The notes under the pieces were generated by a model that made no database searches, was not told the origin of the DNA, and saw only the letters and a list, made by a program, of their open reading frames with translations. Below, piece by piece: positions 58,683 to 64,000 of a stretch of DNA of 64,000 nucleotides. The position numbers and the translations under genes were made by a program. Within the stretch, counting starts at the first letter, position 1; each line of letters begins with the position of its first letter. Source of the DNA: Salinibaculum litoreum (lineage in GTDB: Archaea; Halobacteriota; Halobacteria; Halobacteriales; Haloarculaceae); assembly GCA_009789175.1 (NCBI GenBank), contig CP046866.1, positions 1,612,001 to 1,676,000 of the forward strand, read 5' to 3'.

Positions 58683-59590
58683 CAGGGGCAGTGTTGCAGT
58701 CGGTCACCGACGGTCCCGGTGGCGTCGTCGCCGACCTGCTGCGGGAGACCGGCCTTCCCTACGCCAGCGCTATCGGGTCGGCTATCACCTTCCTTACCGT
58801 CTTTCTCCTGCTGTATATCGGCGGGCGAATCGTCGTCGGCCCCTTCGTCAACCGCTTTTTGAACGCCCGTGGACTGGACGCACACGCCAAAAAGCCACTC
58901 CAGAAACTCACCCGCATCGTCATCATCTTCGTCGCCATTAGCATCGCTTTCGGCGCAGCGGGCTATGGAAACTTCCTCGGCGCGCTGGCGACGGTCGCCG
59001 CCGCCGCGACGCTGGCTATCGGCTTCGCGTTGCAGGACGTCATCAAGAACTTCGTCGCCGGCATCTTCATCTACACCGACGAGCCGTTCCGCATCGACGA
59101 CTGGATCGAGTGGGACGACCAGTCCGGTATCGTCGAGGACATCAGCCTCCGCGTGACCCGTGTGCGCACGTTCGACAACGAACTCCTGACGGTACCGAAC
59201 TCGATTCTCACCGACGACGTCATCAAAAATCCCGTCGCAAAAGAGCAGTTGCGTCTGAAGTTCACCTTCGGCATCGGCTACGACGACGACATCGACAAAG
59301 CCACCGAAATCATCATCGAGGAAGCCGAAAACCACGCGGACATCCTCGACGACCCCGCACCCTCGGTCCGCCTCGTCGAACTCGGTGACTCTTCCGTGGG
59401 GCTGCAGTCCCGTATCTGGATCAGTCAGCCCTCCCGCGCGGACTTCGTGAAGACCCGTGCCGAGTACGTCAAGACGGTCAAAGAGCGGTTCGACGAGGAA
59501 GGCATCGACATCCCCTACCCGAACCGCACCATCGGCGGCGGCCTCGAACTCGAAAACGTCGAAGGCATCGCGGAGCCAGCGGACGACTAG
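58679..59590 (+). CDS. mscS: small-conductance mechanosensitive channel family protein
   Basis: The 303-residue membrane protein is of the MscS family, opening under membrane tension to release solutes during osmotic downshock. Three N-terminal helices precede the pore-lining TM3 (ALATVAAAATLAIGFALQDVIKNFVAG) and the beta domain (PFRIDDWIEWDDQSGIVEDISLRVTRVRTFDNELLTVPN). The C-terminal alpha/beta domain ends in an acidic tail. It is translationally coupled to the CRM gene. A T-rich tract (CTTCTTTTTG) directly after the stop may end transcription. Confidence 0.92.
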   Translation: MTGAVLQSVTDGPGGVVADLLRETGLPYASAIGSAITFLTVFLLLYIGGRIVVGPFVNRFLNARGLDAHAKKPLQKLTRIVIIFVAISIAFGAAGYGNFLGALATVAAAATLAIGFALQDVIKNFVAGIFIYTDEPFRIDDWIEWDDQSGIVEDISLRVTRVRTFDNELLTVPNSILTDDVIKNPVAKEQLRLKFTFGIGYDDDIDKATEIIIEEAENHADILDDPAPSVRLVELGDSSVGLQSRIWISQPSRADFVKTRAEYVKTVKERFDEEGIDIPYPNRTIGGGLELENVEGIAEPADD

Positions 59591-59776
59591 CTTCTTTTTG
59601 CGTCGTCAGGTGTCCGGCGCGTCTGTCGACGCCACTCTCTGCTCACCGATTCGCAATAAAGACCCACCTGCAGCCGAGTCTCGCACCGCTGGGCGATGCT
59701 CTCTGTCACGTTTGACGTGAGCCAAAGCCACAGGGAACGCTGGCTGGAGTCCGAAGCGGTCGCTACGGAATCGTGT

Positions 59777-60102
59777 GTGTAGGAAATGGACAACCGGGGT
59801 GGCCCGGCGTTCGGACGCGGGTAGTCCCGCTTGCCTCCTCCACCCCGCGACCCTGCGAGCGATGGCTGTCCAAGGGTGCGCTGCTCGCTTCCGCGCCTGG
59901 CGCAGTACCCTCGATTAACCGCACGGGTCCACCCCTGCAGGTGGTTCCGCGCGGACCGCCGTCCCCGCAGGACGAGGCTTCCACGTTGGCTCGCGGGGCC
60001 CACGCCCGTCAGACCGGACGCCCCCGACGTTCGGTCCCCCCTCAAGACCATAGTGGGGGCGGGTGGAGCGGGGCCTAACCGCCCGACCTAGTCCACCTAC
60101 AC
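59777..60102 (-). ncRNA. signal recognition particle 7S RNA
   Basis: The minus strand reads GTGTAGG...TGGAC near 60102-60091 and GTCCA...CCTACAC near 59793-59777, closing a long terminal helix. The hallmark SRP54-binding loop GGAAG-CGAGCAG lies at 59881-59895 within a G+C-rich hairpin. The 5' region reads GGTCGGGCGGTTAGGCCCCG, as in haloarchaeal 7S RNA. The roughly 326-base size is slightly above the usual 300 or so, so the ends are approximate. A TATA-like CTTATGA with an upstream CGAAAGG lies before the 5' end. Bases 59591-59776 hold no gene I can support. Confidence 0.9.
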
Positions 60103-60170
60103 GTACCGCGGTTCATCATAAGGACCTTTCGGATGCGATGGACGGCCGGTCGTCCGCTGTCGGGTGACTC

Positions 60171-60250
60171 ATACTGTTGGACGTAACTTCGGAAAGATAT
60201 TCGCCACCCCAGGGTGGCGAAATTCTTGAAGGGCTTACGTCCGACAGTAT
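60171..60250. mobile_element. 80-bp MITE-like element with ATACTGTYGGACGTAA inverted ends
   Basis: The ends ATACTGTTGGACGTAA (60171-60186) and TTACGTCCGACAGTAT (60235-60250) are inverted repeats matching at 15 of 16 positions. The centre is a perfect palindrome, TTCGCCACCC-CA-GGGTGGCGAA (60200-60221). No coding capacity. Its right end coincides with the stop codon of the next minus-strand gene, as the related element does after btuD. No transposase with these ends is in the window. Confidence 0.75.
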
Positions 60251-60639
60251 CAGAAAATCCGCAACACCCGAGCGTACCACAGCGACCCACCGACGACAAT
60301 CGCGGCGGGCGCGACCACGCTCCAGCGGTGATAGGGCGTGATGAGCAACGCATCCAGCGGGGCCGTCATCGCCCACGCGACGGTCAGTACAAGCATGAAG
60401 ACACCGAGAACGAGGCCCGCACCGGCGGCCAGTGACGGGTCAGTCCGGCCCTCCCGGCCCGCAGCGAGGACGATGATGGCGACCAGCGCGAGCACGCCGG
60501 CGACCAGTGGGTTGACGGCTCCGAAACTGTAGTAGGCACCGACAGCACCATCGGCGGTGAGATAGGGATACAGCAGGGCTGTGATGACACCGAGACAGCC
60601 GACGATGCCGACCATCGGCGCGAGGCGGTCCTCCTCCAT
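60250..60639 (-). CDS. small four-helix membrane protein
   Basis: The 129-residue protein has four hydrophobic helices (for example VGIVGCLGVITALLYPYL and GVLALVAIIVLAAG) with short loops, and no catalytic motif. No family is recognised with certainty. The stop codon TGA is the start of the MITE-like element's end sequence (TGATACTGTCGG), so the last codons may have been altered by insertion. It follows the receiver-kinase gene on the same strand, but across a 56-base gap. Confidence 0.7.
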   Translation of the reverse strand: MEEDRLAPMVGIVGCLGVITALLYPYLTADGAVGAYYSFGAVNPLVAGVLALVAIIVLAAGREGRTDPSLAAGAGLVLGVFMLVLTVAWAMTAPLDALLITPYHRWSVVAPAAIVVGGSLWYARVLRIF

Positions 60640-60695
60640 ACTGGCTTTCCGGCCGGCCGGGGCTTAAAAGAAGCGAGGCCGAGTCACCAGGCGAC

Positions 60696-61769
60696 TCAGG
60701 GGCGAGGTAGCGTTATCGAGAAGACGGAGCCGCGTGGCTCGTTGTCGCGAATCTCGACCTCGCCACCGTAGGAGTCGATCATCGTCTCGACGAAATAGAG
60801 ACCGAATCCACCATTCGACGAGTGACGGGTCTCGCCCCACCCGAAGATGGCGTCTTTCGCCTCGTCCGGGATTCCAGGCCCGTTGTCGGCGACCTCCAGT
60901 GTCACCGACGCCTCCCGTTCGACGACGGAGACCTCGACGTGTGGCTCGTCGGCATCGTTGTGCTCGATGGCGTTCGAGAGGAGGTTGTTGATGACGGCCG
61001 GCAGCATATCGTCGGCTTCGACGAGAACCCGCTCGGGAACGTCGACGTCGATGGTTGCGTCCTCGTCCATCGATTCGATGTTCTCGATGCGGCCACGGAG
61101 TGTCTCGGCGAGGTCGACACGTGACAACGAGCGGTTCCCGTCGCCGGCAACGGCATCAAGCATCCGACGGACTTTCCCAGTCAGGTCGATGATGTCATCG
61201 CTCCAGGAGAGAATCGTTTCCGCCCGGTCGGCAGTCTCTCCCTCTGTGTCACGTTCCAGGAGTTGCGCATTCCGCCGGATGACATCCATCCCGTTGCCCA
61301 CGTCGTGGCGCAGGACGCTGTTGAAAAACTTCATCTGCTCGGTCTGTTCGCGCAAGGCGAGTTCCTGCTTTTTGCGCTCGATTGCGTAGCGAACCGAGCG
61401 CAACAGTACGTCGGTGCTCAGGTCGTCTTTGGGCAGGTAGTCCTGTGCGCCGTGCTGGATGGCTTCGACGGCCGTTTCCTTGTCGTCGAGTCCAGTGAGG
61501 ACGACCACCGGCACGTTGTGCACCTCCGGGAGAAACCGCTCCAGCGTATCGACGCCTTTGGACTCGGGCAATCCCAGGTCGAGGAGAACGATGTCGAACG
61601 ACGAGGACTCGACTGACTCCAGTGCCGACTCCAGACTTTCGACGTGTGTGATTGCCTGCTGTTCCGGGACGCCTGGAAAGGACCCACGACGGAGATGATG
61701 CTGGACGAGATTGGCGTCCCCAGGATTGTCCTCGACGAGCAGTACGGCAAGGGCGTCCTCGGCAGTCAT
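60696..61769 (-). CDS. receiver-histidine kinase
   Basis: The 357-residue protein has an N-terminal receiver domain (VEDNPGD, phospho-Asp in VLLDLGLPESKG, Lys in DYLPKDD) followed by a histidine kinase core (H-box VLRHDVGNGMDVIRRN, N-box NLLSNAIEHND, G-boxes NGPGIPDEAKD and GGFGLYFVE). It lacks PAS domains, so input probably comes through the receiver. The stop of the upstream response regulator is one base before its start, so the two are co-expressed, and both are divergent from the membrane kinase at the right edge. Confidence 0.92.
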   Translation of the reverse strand: MTAEDALAVLLVEDNPGDANLVQHHLRRGSFPGVPEQQAITHVESLESALESVESSSFDIVLLDLGLPESKGVDTLERFLPEVHNVPVVVLTGLDDKETAVEAIQHGAQDYLPKDDLSTDVLLRSVRYAIERKKQELALREQTEQMKFFNSVLRHDVGNGMDVIRRNAQLLERDTEGETADRAETILSWSDDIIDLTGKVRRMLDAVAGDGNRSLSRVDLAETLRGRIENIESMDEDATIDVDVPERVLVEADDMLPAVINNLLSNAIEHNDADEPHVEVSVVEREASVTLEVADNGPGIPDEAKDAIFGWGETRHSSNGGFGLYFVETMIDSYGGEVEIRDNEPRGSVFSITLPRP

Positions 61770-61770
61770 A

Positions 61771-62214
61771 TCATTTGGGCGGCATCTTCACGACCGAGAA
61801 CCAGAAGTCCTCGATGCGTTTGACGATATCGACGAAGCCATCGAAGTCGACGGGTTTGGTCAGGTAGGCGTTGGCGTTGAGTTCGTAGGAACGGACCACG
61901 TCTTCCTCGGCCTCGGAGCTAGTGAGAACGACGACGGGAAGCCGCCGGAGGTCCGGGTCCGTCTTCATATCCTCCAGCACCTCTCGACCATCTTTCCGCG
62001 GCATATTGAGGTCGAGCAAGACGAGGTCCGGCCGGGGCTCGTCGGCGTACTCGCCCTCCTGACGGAGGAACTTGATGGCCTCGGCGCCGTCGTTGACCAC
62101 GTGCAAGTTGTTCAGAATATTCCCGTGGTCCAGTGCCTTCTCCGTCAGGCGGACATCACCGGGATTGTCCTCCGCGAGCAAAATCTCGATTGGTTCTCCT
62201 TCGTTGGGTACCAC
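61771..62214 (-). CDS. single-domain response regulator (CheY-like)
   Basis: The 147-residue protein is a stand-alone receiver of the Rcp1-like type: acidic pocket [10 protein letters not shown], phospho-Asp in [13 protein letters not shown], Thr/Ser in [11 protein letters not shown] and Lys in AYLTKPVDF. With no output domain it probably passes phosphate or binds a partner, most likely the receiver-kinase encoded next. It begins with a GTG. Between it and the divergent kinase gene lie 210 bases with a TATA-like TTTTTAAC for the kinase. Confidence 0.92.
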   Translation of the reverse strand: MVPNEGEPIEILLAEDNPGDVRLTEKALDHGNILNNLHVVNDGAEAIKFLRQEGEYADEPRPDLVLLDLNMPRKDGREVLEDMKTDPDLRRLPVVVLTSSEAEEDVVRSYELNANAYLTKPVDFDGFVDIVKRIEDFWFSVVKMPPK

Positions 62215-62387
62215 ACTTGCCCTCCTTGGGCTTGTTGAATGGTGAACGACTGGCCTGTTAACTGTTCCGCCAGAGAAGCCATCACTGAGACTGTACGTTT
62301 CCGGACTCGCCTGGGACGTGTATCGACGACCGAGCGTTCCCTGCTGTCAAACCTGCGAATGGAGACGTGCCAATCGACGCACACAGT

Positions 62388-62395
62388 TTTTAACT
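62388..62395 (+). promoter_or_regulatory. TATA box of the right-edge sensor kinase gene
   Basis: GTTTTTAAC ends about 30 bases before the ATG at 62425, the usual position for a haloarchaeal promoter with a very short leader. Confidence 0.5.
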
Positions 62396-62424
62396 CCCCG
62401 CTGTGTTTCCACACGCCAACGAGG

Positions 62425-64000
62425 ATGGACTTTGAGCGTATCCTGCCCGGTTTCGCTCGCAAGAGTATCATCCGCAAGTACAGTCTCCTCGTGCTGGCAG
62501 TACTCGTGTTCACTGGCGCGGTAACGGCTATCATCGTCAGTGGCGTCGGTGACACCGTCCGAGACAACCGGCAAGAAGAGTTACAGACGACCGCCCAGGA
62601 CGAGGCCGAGCGCCTGGGTGCCTACTACCGCGACCAGCGTGACCGGGCATCACTCGTCTCCGAAAATGGCGAATTCGAGGAGGCAACCACGACCCAGGAC
62701 ATTCAGGACTCTCTGGACGCACAGCGTGAAAACTTCGAAAACAGAGAGCTAATCGCACTGCACTACGTGAACGGCTCCACGGCGACGATACGTGCAAGCA
62801 CACTCGCCAACCGTGAGGGTGAGCCGGTCGGCGAGATTCCCTGGCAGGACGGACTATCCTTCGATGGTCCAAACGATGTCGCTGTCTCGAGCGTCTATGC
62901 CGCACCCAGCAGGGACGCTACCTACGTTGCTTTCGCCAGTCCCGTCGAAGGCAAAGGCGACCTCCTGGTAGCCGTGTTGAATGCGACAGCACGGGGCATG
63001 TCCCTACGGGATACCGTTGCTGGTGGCTACACGCAGGTCGTCGACAGCAGAGGCGAAGTCCAGTTCGCCAACCGCCGGGCTGACGTACTCAAACCTTACG
63101 CCGAGGGTACGAACGCGACGCCACTCACGGCAGGTCTCGACGGCCAGACAGGTATCACGACCCGGAACGACCTCGTCATCGCCTACACGCCGGTCAACGG
63201 CACCGACCTCGTCGTCATCAAGCACGCTCCCGCTAAGGACGCGTACGCGCTCAGCAACAGGGTCACCGAACAACTGATTTTTCTCGTCAGTATTGTCACG
63301 CTCGGATTCGTCCTGCTCATCACCGTCGTCTACCGCGATCTCGTGGTCCCGATAGTGGACACGACCCGACAGACCCGCCGACTGGCTGCCGGCGACATCG
63401 ATGTCCATCCACCGGACGATAATCGGATCGACGAAGTCGGACAGTTCCGAGACGGCGTCCGCGAGATTGCCGGCTACCTCCGGACAACCACGACACAGGC
63501 GGAGGTGATCGCCGAACAGGACTTCGACTCCGAGGTGTTCACCGAGGAGATACCCGGCCGACTCGGTACCGCCCTCAGAGAGATGAAAACAAATCTCGAG
63601 GAGGCCATTACGGAACTCGAACAGACGGTCCAGCAACTGGAGGCGTCCAACGACCGCCTCCAGCAGTTCGCCTACGTCGCCTCACACGACCTGCAAGAAC
63701 CCGCCCGCATGGTCTCCAGTTACGTCACTCTACTCGACCGCGAGTACGGCGACCAACTCGACGAGGAGGCTCAGGAGTACATGGACTTCGCCATCGACGG
63801 CGCCGACCGCATGCAGGCGATGATAGACGGCCTGCTGGACTACTCCCGGGTCCGCACGCAAGCCGAGGACTTCGCCGAGACCGACGCCGACGAGGTGCTC
63901 TCGGAAACACTGCAGGACCTCCAGTTGCTCATCGACGACTACGACGTGACCGTGACACACGATACGCTCCCGCCGGTCGAATCCGACCGCAATCAGCTCG
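62425..64000 (+). CDS. membrane sensor histidine kinase, 3' end outside window
   Basis: The frame opens at the ATG at 62425 and reaches the right edge without a stop (525 residues visible). An N-terminal helix (YSLLVLAVLVFTGAVTAIIV), an extracellular sensor region of about 230 residues and a second helix (LIFLVSIVTLGFVLLITVV) lead to a HAMP linker (TRRLAAGDIDV). A coiled coil and a histidine kinase domain follow, with H-box FAYVASHDLQEPARMV. The DLQEP form is typical of phytochrome-like kinases. The ATPase domain is cut off. It is divergent from the response regulator and receiver-kinase pair, which are its likely partners. Confidence 0.9.
   Translation, partial: MDFERILPGFARKSIIRKYSLLVLAVLVFTGAVTAIIVSGVGDTVRDNRQEELQTTAQDEAERLGAYYRDQRDRASLVSENGEFEEATTTQDIQDSLDAQRENFENRELIALHYVNGSTATIRASTLANREGEPVGEIPWQDGLSFDGPNDVAVSSVYAAPSRDATYVAFASPVEGKGDLLVAVLNATARGMSLRDTVAGGYTQVVDSRGEVQFANRRADVLKPYAEGTNATPLTAGLDGQTGITTRNDLVIAYTPVNGTDLVVIKHAPAKDAYALSNRVTEQLIFLVSIVTLGFVLLITVVYRDLVVPIVDTTRQTRRLAAGDIDVHPPDDNRIDEVGQFRDGVREIAGYLRTTTTQAEVIAEQDFDSEVFTEEIPGRLGTALREMKTNLEEAITELEQTVQQLEASNDRLQQFAYVASHDLQEPARMVSSYVTLLDREYGDQLDEEAQEYMDFAIDGADRMQAMIDGLLDYSRVRTQAEDFAETDADEVLSETLQDLQLLIDDYDVTVTHDTLPPVESDRNQL

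Noticed and set aside
58434..59335. Minus-strand frame opposite the CRM and MscS genes
   Set aside because: Both plus-strand genes have strong family motifs. The antisense frame has none.
1..64000. CRISPR arrays, rRNA operons, replication origin
   Set aside because: I saw no regularly spaced repeats, no rRNA-like sequence, and no orc1/cdc6 gene or origin-repeat cluster in the window.

Overview
This window is chromosomal DNA from an extremely halophilic archaeon (class Halobacteria). The evidence is high G+C, strongly acidic proteins, leaderless genes with TATA boxes about 27 bases before the start codon, a TFB initiation factor, an archaeal-type SRP 7S RNA, RNase P subunit Rnp4, halocyanin, Tat lipoproteins and haloarchaeal multi-PAS histidine kinases. 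I cannot fix the genus.

Layout. 0-2 kb: exported proteins (a Tat lipoprotein cut by the left edge, a halocyanin, a secreted anchored protein). 2-7 kb: respiration (sdhCDBA, a MaoC-like protein, cytochrome oxidase subunit II). 7-10.6 kb: divergent B12 uptake genes btuF and btuCD. 10.8-16.1 kb: heme O synthase with a heme-A-synthase-like N-terminus, small redox and membrane proteins, MsrB and an F420-type oxidoreductase. 16.1-26.2 kb: a winged-helix regulator divergent from a tightly overlapping corrin-ring operon (cbiT-L-F-G-H-H-ferredoxin-unknown-cbiX), followed by a DUF3209 gene and a beta-propeller gene. 26.4-31.8 kb: an eight-PAS histidine kinase, a complete ISH1-type IS5-family insertion with an 8-bp target duplication, and an AT-rich lipoprotein gene. 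31.9-41.3 kb: the second B12 block (cbtA, cbtB, chelatase chlID, cobN, cbiC, cbiE, a second CbiX-like gene). 41.5-45.1 kb: a coiled-coil protein and a hybrid histidine kinase. 45.2-50.9 kb: tRNA-Leu(CAA) with a damaged partial duplicate, an inositol-phosphatase family gene, a DUF63 membrane protein, a zinc ribbon missed by simple ORF calling, a YcaO protein and a TbsP-like regulator. 51-58 kb: TFB, gatCA, photolyase, two glycosyltransferases, rnp4. 58-64 kb: a possible small RNA, a CRM-domain protein, MscS, SRP RNA, a MITE-like repeat, a membrane protein and a two-component signalling locus cut by the right edge.

The dominant theme is cobalamin: cobalt import (CbtAB), cobalt insertion (CbiX early, CobN-ChlID late), corrin-ring methylation and rearrangement (CbiL, F, G, H, T, C, E), and corrinoid salvage (BtuFCD). 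Neither CbiD nor CbiJ is visible, while the operon carries a second CbiH with four Cys-Gly-Ala-Ser motifs, a ferredoxin and an unknown protein with a LAGLIDADG-like look. TTGT/ACAA-type dyads recur in all five intergenic regions that serve B12 genes, which suggests a shared operator. Other leads are a YcaO protein with an N-terminal cyclodehydratase-like domain, a family of short inverted-repeat elements, and two loci where a gene's 3' end has been duplicated next to near-identical hairpins.
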